Below, in pieces: positions 26,020-34,995 of a DNA stretch of 64,000 nt. Position 1 is the first letter of the stretch. Each line of letters begins with the position of its first letter. Source of the stretch: Bacteroidota bacterium (GTDB lineage Bacteria > Bacteroidota > Ignavibacteria > UBA10030 > UBA6906); contig JAHBUR010000013.1 in NCBI GenBank assembly GCA_019637975.1, positions 1-64,000 on the forward strand, read 5' to 3'. The notes beneath the pieces are model-generated. The model had not been told where the DNA came from, did no database searches, and saw nothing but the letters and a program-made list of their open reading frames with translations. Position numbers and translations under genes: made by a program.

Positions 26020-26204
26020 CGGTTCATTGGACTGCCACCGCGGAGAGTCACCTTCAGGGGATTCACGACTACATCGCGCAGACATCTCCGCGCTATGCAC
26101 TCCGGTGGGTTGACAGGCTCACCCGGCGGACTCAACAAATTGCAGTGTTTCCACTATCCGGGCGCGTTGTTCACGGGGCTCGACAGATTCTACCGACCGA
26201 ATAG
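26016..26204 (+). pseudogene. ParE/RelE-family toxin with apparent internal deletion
   Basis: The 62-residue product starts like ParE (TVHWTATAESHLQGIHDYIA, then ALRWVDRLTRRTQQIAVFPLSGRVV) and then ends HGARQILPTE. In full-length family members (about 95-100 residues) the P-x-S-G-R-x-V region is followed by about 35 residues that include the conserved Y-R-(I/V)-x-Y segment, and only then by the terminal V-x-H-G-x-R-x-L. Here the two ends are joined in frame, so the catalytic core strand is missing and the toxin is probably inactive. The frame remains open, so a short protein could still be made and might bind the antitoxin. Confidence 0.75.
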
Positions 26205-26208
26205 CGAC

Positions 26209-26886
26209 ATGCAACGGTTCAATGTCATCCCTCTCGATTTTCAGAACCTGCCGGAAGAAGAACAACTCCGACGTGCAAAAGAGTTTCTCGATCTTTGCCG
26301 GCGTCGTAGATCGGTGCGGGAGTTTTCAGACAAGCCCGTCTCCCGCGAACTGATTGAGACGATTATCGCCACCGCCGGCACGGCGCCATCCGGCGCGAAC
26401 AAGCAGCCATGGAAGTTTGTGTTGGTGGACGATCCGAACCTCAAGCGCGAGATTCGTATTGCGGCGGAGAGGGAAGAAAAGGAAAGCTACGAACACCGTA
26501 TGCCGCAGGATTGGCTCGACGACCTTGAACCGCTCGGCACGGATTGGCACAAGGAGTTTCTGGAAGTTGCGCCCTGCTTGATTGTTGTATTCAAAGAGAA
26601 GTACCGGATGGAAGAGGGAAAGCAGAAAAAGAACTACTACGTTGAAGAGTCGGTCGGGATTGCATGCGGATTCCTGCTGGCGGCAATTCACAACGCCGGA
26701 TTGGCTTCGCTCACGCACACACCAAGCCCGATGAATTTTCTGCGCGACATTCTGCAGCGGCCTGCGAACGAAGTTCCCTACCTTCTCATTCCTGTCGGGT
26801 ATCCGAAGGAGGGAGTGAAGGTGCCGGACCTTCATCGGAAGAAGCTTGGCGATATCCTCATAACGAATCCTCTCAGAATATTGTGA
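26209..26886 (+). CDS. Nitroreductase-family protein, iodotyrosine-deiodinase-like
   Basis: ATG 26209 gives a 225-residue protein beginning MQRFNVIPLDFQNLPEEEQ. FMN-binding features of the nitroreductase fold are RRRSVREFSDKPVSRELIE, GTAPSGANKQPWKFVLVDD and the C-terminal PYLLIPVGYPKEG. The N-terminal extension and the insert around EHRMPQDWLDDLEPLGTDWH are typical of the iodotyrosine deiodinase-like subgroup. It would be an FMN-dependent reductase or dehalogenase of unknown substrate. It starts 4 bases after the truncated ParE stop. Confidence 0.88.
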   Translation: MQRFNVIPLDFQNLPEEEQLRRAKEFLDLCRRRRSVREFSDKPVSRELIETIIATAGTAPSGANKQPWKFVLVDDPNLKREIRIAAEREEKESYEHRMPQDWLDDLEPLGTDWHKEFLEVAPCLIVVFKEKYRMEEGKQKKNYYVEESVGIACGFLLAAIHNAGLASLTHTPSPMNFLRDILQRPANEVPYLLIPVGYPKEGVKVPDLHRKKLGDILITNPLRIL

Positions 26887-26998
26887 AAGCTCCCATCGCC
26901 GATTCGTCTTGACATTAGTTCCCCGTTTTTGTTACGTGCCGTTGTTGTCCAACGTTCTGTACAAAGGTTCTTGTTCGCACTCTGCGTGAGGTCGATTC

Positions 26999-29521
26999 TT
27001 GAAGCCGATTGTTCACATGCTTCTCACTCTTCTCTACCTGCCGCCTGCTTTTCCTCTTGCTGGTTTTGCACAGATCGAAGGAAGCATAGAAGGAACCATC
27101 CGGCAAACAAAAACAGCCCTGCCGATTGTTGGTGCCAATGCCGTGGTTGTTGATTTGCAGCGAGGCGCCGTGTCAGACTCTGCCGGTTCTTTCCGTATCA
27201 ACGGCATACCTGCAGGCAGGTATACTCTGCAAATCTCTTCCATCGGTTACCGCGCTAAGAGGATAAGACTGGTTGGCATCAATCCCGGTCTTCGAACAAG
27301 AATTGAAATCGAACTTGACGAAACCCCGATTGAGCTTGATGCAGTGCAGGTTATCGCCGAGCGCCCGCCCATTCTGAAAGATGTGGTGGGAACCACGCAT
27401 GCTGTTTCACAAGAACAGATCGAGGCACTGCCGGTCTCTTCCTTTGCAGACGTTGTCGGCTTGCAGCCCGGCATTACGAGCGATCTCCACGTGCGCGGAG
27501 GGAAGACTTCGGAGGTAGTCTATCTTGTCGACGGCCTCCCGATTCAAGATTTGATTGGCGGAGGAGCAGGAAGTGACATCCCTAAAAGTTCCATCGCAGG
27601 ATTGCTTGTTCAGACTGGCGGTTACGAGGCAGAGCATGGCAACGCTCTTTCGGGTGTCGTGAACGTTGTGACGCGCAGAGGCGGCGATAGCCATGAGGTT
27701 CTCTTGCGCGCCGAGAAGGATAACCTCTTCGGGGGCAAGCAGGTGAATCGTGCACATGATGTTGAGCTTTCGGCAAGTGGACCGATAGCGCTTAACGAAT
27801 TCTACTACTTTGCCTCGGCACGGTTTCAGTACACGGATACGCGCTACTGGCAAGACTTTCGGCGGTTCTTTTCATCGCCGATTTCACGGCAGTGCACGGG
27901 CTTTGGAAAAGTGGACTACCGTGGTTCTCCGACAATCCGCCTCTCTGCCCAGTTGTTATATTCCCTTCGCGATTGGCGTGATTACGAATTCAGTTGGCGT
28001 TTCAATCTCACCGGCCTTCCGCCCCGCAACCGTAATTCCTACAGGACGGCAGTTCTCTTCTCCCACACACCTTCCACTACAACGACATACTCCGTTACAC
28101 TCAGCCGGTATTGGCTGAACACAAGAATCGGGGGCGACAGGAATGCCATTGACACGACACTCTACGAGTACGATTTCTTTCTGCAATACATCCTGCACGG
28201 CAATCGCTCCTGGTGGGCGGAGTCGAAGCAAACAGTGTACACGCTGAAAGGCGATCTTGACCATCAGTTGGGAGATCAGCATTTGATGAAGGCCGGAGTG
28301 GAAATGAATATGTATTCGATCACCTCCGATGTGGTGCGGTACGAACCTCGTCTGAATGTCTTCGGCAAGCCCTTCGTGAGCAAACCTCTCTTGAACTACA
28401 GTACCGACTACAGCTACCGTCCGTATTCGGGCAGCGCTTATGTACAGGACAAAGTTGAGTTACGAAAAGACGGCATGCTTCTCAGTGTGGGATTGCGGTA
28501 TGACTTTCTCGATCCGACCGCTGAGCGGCCCGCCACCGAACTGGCGCAAACCGGGCAGGATGAATTCGAGACGAAAATTACACACTATGTTCCGGCACGA
28601 CGGAAACAGTACTTCAGCCCGCGCATCGGCTTCGCCGCGCCGTTTGCGGAGAACGGCTATCTGTTTGTGAACTACGGGCATTTTGTTCAATTCCCGCTCT
28701 TCGATTATCTCTATTCGGGATTGAACAATGTCAGTTTGCGCAAAGGCGTCGGTGTGTTGATAGGCAACCCCGATCTTGAAGCCGAGAAAACGAAAGCGTG
28801 GGAGATCAGCATCAAGTACGCACTGCACAACGAGATTGTTTTTTCCGCAACCTACTTCGACAAGACAACCTACAATCAGATTGATGTCAAGACGTTCATT
28901 CCCTCAAATGCAAGAATTGCCGGCGACTACGGCTTCGCCGAGTTCGTGAATAACCCGTATGCAAAAGCGACCGGGCTCGAGTTGACGATTGCTCGAGAAA
29001 AAAGAAGTTGGCTCACCGGCTCGCTTTCTTACACCATTATGCAGGCGGAAGGGCTCTCTCAAGATGCACGGCAAGGGTTGAGTTACTATCAATGGGGCTT
29101 ACAGATACCAGCAAGGCTTTTTCCCTTGAGTTGGGATGAGCGCCACAACATCAAGCTCGTCGCAAACATGTCGCTGCCCTGGGATGTCAACATCAACATC
29201 AATTGGAGTTTTCATTCGGGCAGGCCCTTTACCTACTATCCTACGACCGACGGATTCACGCCGCTCGATTCGACAATAAAATTCCAGCCGAACAACCGGA
29301 GCATGACCGAATACAGCCAGGTGGATGTAAAGGCTTCGAAGACTTTTGCATCGTTGACCGATTTCTTTCGGCTGACGGTGTTCGTTGACGTTCGGAATTT
29401 GCTCAACAAAGAAAATGTGTTGTGGGTTGATTCAAGCGGGAAGATCGGCGGTGAACTTGGAGACATTTCGGCATTCAGCCAGCCGAGACGTACAACTATC
29501 GGCGTTCGCTTAGAATTGTAG
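26999..29521 (+). CDS. TonB-dependent receptor with carboxypeptidase-like domain
   Basis: Start at TTG 26999, seven bases after GAGG (ATG 27017 is an alternative); 840 residues. After a signal peptide (to about residue 25) comes a CarboxypepD_reg-like domain (SIEGTIRQTKTALPIVGANA...YTLQISSIGYRAKRIRL), then a plug with SEVVYLVDGLPIQD and GGYEAEHGNALSGVVNVVTR, then a beta-barrel ending in TTIGVRLEL. It should be a ligand-gated outer-membrane channel powered by TonB, or a surface-protein transporter of the SusC style. It heads a five-gene operon with two secreted proteins, a lipoprotein and a PorV-like barrel; the substrate is unknown. Confidence 0.92.
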   Translation: MKPIVHMLLTLLYLPPAFPLAGFAQIEGSIEGTIRQTKTALPIVGANAVVVDLQRGAVSDSAGSFRINGIPAGRYTLQISSIGYRAKRIRLVGINPGLRTRIEIELDETPIELDAVQVIAERPPILKDVVGTTHAVSQEQIEALPVSSFADVVGLQPGITSDLHVRGGKTSEVVYLVDGLPIQDLIGGGAGSDIPKSSIAGLLVQTGGYEAEHGNALSGVVNVVTRRGGDSHEVLLRAEKDNLFGGKQVNRAHDVELSASGPIALNEFYYFASARFQYTDTRYWQDFRRFFSSPISRQCTGFGKVDYRGSPTIRLSAQLLYSLRDWRDYEFSWRFNLTGLPPRNRNSYRTAVLFSHTPSTTTTYSVTLSRYWLNTRIGGDRNAIDTTLYEYDFFLQYILHGNRSWWAESKQTVYTLKGDLDHQLGDQHLMKAGVEMNMYSITSDVVRYEPRLNVFGKPFVSKPLLNYSTDYSYRPYSGSAYVQDKVELRKDGMLLSVGLRYDFLDPTAERPATELAQTGQDEFETKITHYVPARRKQYFSPRIGFAAPFAENGYLFVNYGHFVQFPLFDYLYSGLNNVSLRKGVGVLIGNPDLEAEKTKAWEISIKYALHNEIVFSATYFDKTTYNQIDVKTFIPSNARIAGDYGFAEFVNNPYAKATGLELTIAREKRSWLTGSLSYTIMQAEGLSQDARQGLSYYQWGLQIPARLFPLSWDERHNIKLVANMSLPWDVNININWSFHSGRPFTYYPTTDGFTPLDSTIKFQPNNRSMTEYSQVDVKASKTFASLTDFFRLTVFVDVRNLLNKENVLWVDSSGKIGGELGDISAFSQPRRTTIGVRLEL

Positions 29522-29532
29522 ATCTATCGCAT

Positions 29533-31560
29533 ATGTGCAAGGTCAATATCGCTTCTGCTTTAGTACTTCCATTTGTTATTGTTACGAGCCTCTTTGCACA
29601 GGGAGGTGGATTGTATGTTCCTTCCAATGTTTTTGGACGAACAACTGTTGCAAGCAACTTCGAAATGAGGGTCTACAATGATGGAGTCATCGCCACAAAC
29701 CTGCGGGTGCGGGACGATTTCGACAGTATATGGCCGCGTCGTAGAGGAGAGCGCTTTGTTGTGTTCACTCTGTGGGACGTCGGCCAATGTGGCATTTTGC
29801 TTGCAGGCAAGAGGGCAGGACGAAAAGTAGTTTCCTCACACAATACTGCAATAGGCATTACAGGCGGGTTTGTACGTCATAAGAACAAGTTTGTACCGGG
29901 CACAGTTGGTGATCCTAATGCGGGAATCGACACAGCATTTAATGGAGTGGGTTGGAAATACTCTGATGATCCCAACTATGTTGTGTATAGCAGCAAAGAC
30001 TTTGATAGCAGAGGAATAGACCTAAGCGGCAGCAACTTTCCCGATTGGCCGATACGTTCCGTAAACGGCGGGCCCGCGTATATTCGGAATACACTTGAAC
30101 GTTCCCGCTACCAACCTCTCTTTCGTTCAGACGAGGACCTGTTTTGTGTATATAAGGACACCGAGACTCAAGCGGATCCTGAATACATGGGAAGATATGC
30201 AAATCAGGAAACCACGAGCGTCCCAATCGGTATAGAAGTCCGGCAAATGATTCATTCATGGAAGTCCTCTCCTTTGAATGACGTGTTGATAATCACTTAT
30301 GAGATACACAATAAGTCCACCGAGCCTCTTGACAGTTCATACGTCGGATTTCAGATATGGCCTTTCGTAATGAGATCAATTGCCCCGGTGCCTGTTTCAC
30401 GCGATTCGAACGTCATTGTCTATTTCAGCGATGATCCATCAAGGAATCTCGGGTATCAATATAATCCTGCATTAAGAGAAGATTCAACTACTCTGAACCC
30501 ATATCTCGGCATCGGAATGCTGGAAACTCCAAGAAACCAAACGGGTGAGCAGAACGGAATGAAGTTCTGGACAGAGGATATCTATCATAACATGTACAAT
30601 CGGCCACGTTCACACTTTACAGATGTGTACAGGTACGACTATATCGCCCGAGACAGTATTGAAAGAGTCAGGCATCTATTTGAAGGACAAGGACAACCGA
30701 TTCACAATTCCATTTTTACGGGCAGCGGGCCTTTCAGGATGCTCCCCGGCGATTCGATTACATTCGCTGTCGCTTTGATGGTCGGTAATGGTTTGAGCAA
30801 CCTTCTGCGCATTCACGACTTGGTGCGCCGCGCCTATTCCAACAATCTTTTCTTACCGCAACCTCCAACCGATCCAACACTCTCGTGTACAGCACTCGAT
30901 GGGGCAATTCACCTCGTGTGGGACGATGCCGCTGAACGGTCGACAGACCCCATCGTGCCCGACTCACTGGGGCGACCGTTTCTCGGTTATCGGCTGTACC
31001 GTGCCCGCACGATCGAGGGGCCATACTACAAACTCAAGGAGTGGCAGATCGGAAGAGACTCCCTTGTACACGAGTATCTCGACAGGGGAACCGATGGCAA
31101 CGACCCGACGATTCCCGTAGGTACAACGTTGCTGAATAACGTAAGTTACTTCTATAAACTTACAGCCTACGACGAAGGTGCGTCGAGCCTGAGCTTGCAA
31201 TCCATGGAGAGCAATGGAAAAATCGTTGAAGCACGCCCCGGCGCCCGGCCACGGGTGGCGGGAGATGTTAGTGAAATCCGCATCGTGCCCAACCCGTACC
31301 TCGTGTCGCATCAAGGACAACGGAGCGTTGACCAGCCGGTCATTTACTTCAACTATCTGCCGGAAGAGTGTGTGATTCGCATATACACAGTCGGGTTGGA
31401 TTTGGTGAGAGTAATAGAGCACAATGGTGGAGCAGCGGCAACGTGGGATTTGCGAACCGAATCGGGGCAACAGGTAGCAAGCCAGTTGTACATTGCACAC
31501 ATTACCACGCCGGAAGGGAAAACAGCAATACGGAAATTTGCCGTCATGATTGGAGAATGA
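29533..31560 (+). CDS. Secreted fibronectin-III-like protein with C-terminal tail domain
   Basis: A 675-residue exported protein (signal peptide to LFAQ). No enzyme motif is recognisable in the large N-terminal part. Around residue 450-550 a fibronectin type III-like segment appears (LDGAIHLVWDDAAE...FLGYRLYRARTIEGPYYKL). The last ~100 residues form a tail domain, EIRIVPNPYLVSHQGQ...VIRIYTVGLDLVRVI...TWDLRTESGQQVASQLYIAH, similar to the FlgD/Por-secretion-like Ig tails of Ignavibacteria. It is probably delivered to the surface by a type IX-like route. It follows the receptor by 11 bases and overlaps the next gene (ATGA); the next protein shares both fibronectin-like and tail segments. Confidence 0.8.
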   Translation: MCKVNIASALVLPFVIVTSLFAQGGGLYVPSNVFGRTTVASNFEMRVYNDGVIATNLRVRDDFDSIWPRRRGERFVVFTLWDVGQCGILLAGKRAGRKVVSSHNTAIGITGGFVRHKNKFVPGTVGDPNAGIDTAFNGVGWKYSDDPNYVVYSSKDFDSRGIDLSGSNFPDWPIRSVNGGPAYIRNTLERSRYQPLFRSDEDLFCVYKDTETQADPEYMGRYANQETTSVPIGIEVRQMIHSWKSSPLNDVLIITYEIHNKSTEPLDSSYVGFQIWPFVMRSIAPVPVSRDSNVIVYFSDDPSRNLGYQYNPALREDSTTLNPYLGIGMLETPRNQTGEQNGMKFWTEDIYHNMYNRPRSHFTDVYRYDYIARDSIERVRHLFEGQGQPIHNSIFTGSGPFRMLPGDSITFAVALMVGNGLSNLLRIHDLVRRAYSNNLFLPQPPTDPTLSCTALDGAIHLVWDDAAERSTDPIVPDSLGRPFLGYRLYRARTIEGPYYKLKEWQIGRDSLVHEYLDRGTDGNDPTIPVGTTLLNNVSYFYKLTAYDEGASSLSLQSMESNGKIVEARPGARPRVAGDVSEIRIVPNPYLVSHQGQRSVDQPVIYFNYLPEECVIRIYTVGLDLVRVIEHNGGAAATWDLRTESGQQVASQLYIAHITTPEGKTAIRKFAVMIGE

Positions 31561-33275
31561 GACACTCCCACACTGTAAATATCTTATTGAGTACGCTGAC
31601 GGCAACTTCTCTTTTCGGCCAAACACTTCCCCAGCCAACCCTACGGGCAACGGCGCTTGAACACGCCGTTCTCGTCCTCTGGGATTCCACTGCTCAGAGT
31701 TCAAATGCCTTTACCGGCTATCGTCTCTATCGTGGAAGGGTAATCAGTGGACCTTATGCGATGATTCGCGAATGGAAGAGAACCATACAGGGTTCCATCT
31801 CTAACCAATTCTTCGACATCGGAGATGACAACGGAGACGGAACTGTCACACTTGACGAACGGCTCAAGAATAATGTCGAATATTATTATCGTGTGTCTGC
31901 GTTTTCAGATAGCTCGTACAATCCGCCGAGACCATTCATCGAATCGGTATCGCAGGTTGTTTCCGCTACTCCGGTTCCTGCTGCAAGAGACGTCATGAAC
32001 GGCACGATCTCGTTAGTCGAGGAGTCGGGCGCAAGAGGCGACATAGGCGTTCCGCGTTTTGAAGTAACAAATGTCGGCAACTTCGATCGTTTGCATGCGG
32101 GTCATCGACTGACCGTTGCCGTCTCTACGATCAGCACCGGTTCAAGCTACCTCTTTCCCGTGACTGTCTCCGATGGTGCCTATCCGGGAGAATCCAGGTT
32201 CATCATGGACTTTTCACTTTCATCCGCAGGCGACTCGGTTTCTCCGGGAATTCGTCAGGGAACGTTCGCGAAAGATAATCTCTTCGATTTCGGTTCGCTC
32301 GCGGTAATGTTCAATTGGAGATTCGAACAACTCAGAAACCCTATCGGTTTAGACAGTGCCTATCTTGCCGTTCGTCGCAACGATTCGACTGACACTCCCA
32401 TCATTTATCGAGACACGGTAGTAGCACCGTATGTAGGAGTTCTCTCGCGGATGCGAACGTTGGGAGAGATGGAGTATGAAATTGAGTTTCTTCCCGGCGG
32501 GATTGACACAGTCAATCTCTCGTCAAACCGTCTGTTCCACTATTTGAATGTTGGAATCAGAGAACGGAAAACCGGGCGGGAACTACGACCCGGAGGAGTC
32601 CCCGGCTCGCAGGAGGTCCCCGACATCGGTCAGTGGACAGTATCACGGTGGGGGTTTGACGCTGCAACCGGCGCAAGCATAGACACACGTCGCGCCGTTA
32701 ATCGCTATTATGTTGCAACGACGCTGGATAGTGCGACCTCCTATATTTTCTCTAACGCATTCTATATTGAAGGAACGCGCTTCGTCTGTGATTATGCAGA
32801 TCAAGGGCGCGGCATCGGAAGACCGTGGCCAAGGGTTGGACGAAGGGGAACCCGCGACTTTAGCGTCGGAGACAAGATCATTGTTGTTGTTTCCGGAGGT
32901 GTGCGCGGTGTGTTGCCGTTTGATGCGGTATACTCCTTCGCTGTCGGCCAACCCTCGAAAAATCCGGGGACGTCATCAATGCTCAATGACATCCGCATTG
33001 TGCCCAACCCGTACATTGTCCGCCACGAAGCACAACGATTTCCATCTGAAAGAAGGCTGCTATTCCAGTATTTGCCGGAGGAGTGTACGATCAGGATATA
33101 TTCGTTGGGGCTTGAACTCGTGAGGACGTTGTACCATCAAGGAGGAGGCGGTGAAGAGTGGAATCTTCTGAACGAGAAAGGGAGTCTTGTGGCAAGCCAA
33201 CTGTTCATAGCCCATATCGAAACCCCAAACGGTGCGGCAGTTACGAAGAAGTTTGCAGTGATTACAGGAGAATGA
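31557..33275 (+). CDS. Secreted paralogue of the preceding protein
   Basis: ATG 31557 overlaps the previous stop by four bases; the open frame upstream is not coding. The 572-residue protein has a signal peptide (to LFGQ), then directly the fibronectin-like part (ALEHAVLVLWDST...FTGYRLYRGRVISGPYAMI) and a stretch DDNGDGTVTLDERL that looks like a calcium loop. The centre is unique beta-rich sequence. The tail (IRIVPNPYIVRHEAQR, LPEECTIRIYSLGLELVRTL, LVASQLFIAHIETP...KKFAVITGE) is nearly the same as in its neighbour, pointing to duplication and a shared export path. Confidence 0.8.
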   Translation: MRHSHTVNILLSTLTATSLFGQTLPQPTLRATALEHAVLVLWDSTAQSSNAFTGYRLYRGRVISGPYAMIREWKRTIQGSISNQFFDIGDDNGDGTVTLDERLKNNVEYYYRVSAFSDSSYNPPRPFIESVSQVVSATPVPAARDVMNGTISLVEESGARGDIGVPRFEVTNVGNFDRLHAGHRLTVAVSTISTGSSYLFPVTVSDGAYPGESRFIMDFSLSSAGDSVSPGIRQGTFAKDNLFDFGSLAVMFNWRFEQLRNPIGLDSAYLAVRRNDSTDTPIIYRDTVVAPYVGVLSRMRTLGEMEYEIEFLPGGIDTVNLSSNRLFHYLNVGIRERKTGRELRPGGVPGSQEVPDIGQWTVSRWGFDAATGASIDTRRAVNRYYVATTLDSATSYIFSNAFYIEGTRFVCDYADQGRGIGRPWPRVGRRGTRDFSVGDKIIVVVSGGVRGVLPFDAVYSFAVGQPSKNPGTSSMLNDIRIVPNPYIVRHEAQRFPSERRLLFQYLPEECTIRIYSLGLELVRTLYHQGGGGEEWNLLNEKGSLVASQLFIAHIETPNGAAVTKKFAVITGE

Positions 33276-33871
33276 GAGTGAAGCACGCTGTTATAATGAC
33301 TTTATTGCTCGTGACGCTCTTGAGTGGTTGCGACGAACAACTCCCGTCGTACCAAGAGCCGAAAGATGTTCTTGCAGCCTTTCTACAGAAGACGACGGGT
33401 GATACGGTTACCGTCGTTATCGATTCACTGGAACGATTTCTTGGCAGCGAACCAACCCGACTTCGCGTTTATGTACAGAACAGACATATTCAACTTCTCG
33501 AGGGAGCACAACTCATCAACGGCAAAATCAATCTGTTTTCATTTGTTCCATTGCCGCGGGCGGCTTCTCTTTCACTTGGGCGAAGCAATCTTTTTTCACC
33601 GCCGATTTTTCAACAACATGTAGCGCTTCCTCCGGGTGATTCTGCAAAGCTCGAGATCGGGTGGTCTCATACCGTTATCGGCGGAGGTCGTTTGTATGAC
33701 AGTCTTCAATACACAGAACGCTATCAGGGCACGACGCGAATCCGAACCTTCGCACCGATCTCGATTACGGCGGAGGGTGAGATACAGATTTTCGAACGTG
33801 TTCAGGCGGTTCCCTTGAAGCCCATAACGTTTACACTCGTTATTCAAGAATTGCGGCTTGGCGCCCAATGA
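33272..33871 (+). CDS. Lipoprotein of the TonB/PorV operon
   Basis: ATG 33272 overlaps the upstream stop (ATGA). The N-terminus carries a lipobox LLSGC with Cys at residue 20, so the 199-residue protein is probably lipidated and membrane-anchored. The mature part is beta-rich (TVTVVIDSLERFLGSEPTRLRVYVQNRHI) with no known domain recognised. Its position between the two secreted proteins and the PorV-like barrel suggests a periplasmic or surface partner in the same export or uptake complex. Confidence 0.78.
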   Translation: MRVKHAVIMTLLLVTLLSGCDEQLPSYQEPKDVLAAFLQKTTGDTVTVVIDSLERFLGSEPTRLRVYVQNRHIQLLEGAQLINGKINLFSFVPLPRAASLSLGRSNLFSPPIFQQHVALPPGDSAKLEIGWSHTVIGGGRLYDSLQYTERYQGTTRIRTFAPISITAEGEIQIFERVQAVPLKPITFTLVIQELRLGAQ

Positions 33872-33884
33872 AGGAGGAAGTTTC

Positions 33885-34925
33885 ATGAAAACCAAAACGT
33901 CCATAAAGCCGCGATTCATAACCGCAATTTCTTCGTTCGTGCTTCTGTTGTTCCACGTCTTTGCGCATGGGCAAACGGGCGTCAACAACTCCGGTGCGTC
34001 GGGCGCCCAGTTTTTGACAATAGGTGTCGGTGCACGCGCCATGGGCATGGGTGGTGCCTATACAACGATCGCCGATGATCCCACAGCCCTCTATTGGAAT
34101 CCTGCAGGTATATCGCGTATCGACCGCACGGCATTCGTTGCAACACACACGAACTGGGTTGCCGATATTGCGCATGACTTTGCCGGACTGGTGTTTCCGT
34201 TGTCATCGCAATTCAAAGTCGGCGCGGGCGTCATTCTCTTAAACTCCGGCGATATCGAAATCACGACGATTGAACAGCCAAGGGGAACGGGTCAGACGTA
34301 CACGGCGAAGGACCTGGCGGCGATTGCAGCAGTCGGGTGGGCAGCGACAGAACAGCTTTCGTTTGGAGCGTCCCTCAAGTATTTGAGGAATGAAATCTAC
34401 TCTCTCTCGTCTTCGGGCATTGCATTCGACGCAGGGACACAGTTCAATACCGAGTTTCACGGGCTGCACGTCGCTCTGTCGGTCTCGAACCTCAGCGCAA
34501 AACGTAATTTCTCCGGCCCGGGTCTTGAGTTTCAGCAAGTCCCGCCCTTTCCCGGAGCCGATCCGATCCGTGCATCATACTACAATACACCGTTTGCTTT
34601 GCCTTTGACCTATCGTGCGGGAGTCGCCTCGGAACTCTTTGAAGCTTTCGGACAGAAGAGTGAGAGCCAGCGCCTGCTCGTCGCAGTTGATGTTGCACAG
34701 ACTTCCGATAACCCTGAGAAATTTCACATCGGTGCGGAGTACGCATGGAACAACACTCTCATCCTCCGGTCGGGGTATATCTTCAATGCTGTAGAGCTTG
34801 GGCTGAATCTTGGATTGGGAGTCCGTTGGAATTCAATCTCGTGGGCCATCTACGCCGACTATGCTTTTGCGGACATTCAGCGCTTTTCAAGCGGCCACAG
34901 ATTTAGCATCGGGATCGTGCTCTGA
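33885..34925 (+). CDS. PorV/PorQ-family outer-membrane protein
   Basis: ATG 33885 follows AAGGAGGA at ideal spacing; 346 residues. After a signal peptide (to HGQTG) comes the PorV/PorQ signature FLTIGVGARAMGMGGAYTTI followed by ADDPTALYWNPAGIS, then barrel strands and a C-terminus (RFSSGHRFSIGIVL). PorV acts as the outer-membrane shuttle that receives type IX substrates and hands them to the attachment complex; PorQ-like members have related roles. It is the last gene of the operon, so it may serve the two upstream tail-bearing secreted proteins. Confidence 0.88.
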   Translation: MKTKTSIKPRFITAISSFVLLLFHVFAHGQTGVNNSGASGAQFLTIGVGARAMGMGGAYTTIADDPTALYWNPAGISRIDRTAFVATHTNWVADIAHDFAGLVFPLSSQFKVGAGVILLNSGDIEITTIEQPRGTGQTYTAKDLAAIAAVGWAATEQLSFGASLKYLRNEIYSLSSSGIAFDAGTQFNTEFHGLHVALSVSNLSAKRNFSGPGLEFQQVPPFPGADPIRASYYNTPFALPLTYRAGVASELFEAFGQKSESQRLLVAVDVAQTSDNPEKFHIGAEYAWNNTLILRSGYIFNAVELGLNLGLGVRWNSISWAIYADYAFADIQRFSSGHRFSIGIVL

Positions 34926-34931
34926 GACTCA

Positions 34932-34960
34932 AAAGCCTGATCACAATGCTCAGGCTTTCG
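34932..34960. terminator. Bidirectional terminator between the PorV and DUF4340 genes
   Basis: AAAGCCTGA (34933-34941) and TCAGGCTTT (34951-34959) form a 9-bp stem with a 9-base loop between two convergent stops. On the minus strand it is followed by TTTTG. Confidence 0.75.
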
Positions 34961-34995
34961 GACTTTGGAAACACATCTCTTACTTCATGTTGCCG

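Noticed and set aside
26909..26931. TTGACA upstream of the TonB operon as a promoter
   Set aside because: The sequence 17 bases downstream (TTACGT) is a poor -10 element; no other pairing is convincing.
31368..31556. Upstream extension of the second secreted protein
   Set aside because: It lies inside the previous gene in another frame. ATG 31557 gives a signal peptide and the usual ATGA overlap.
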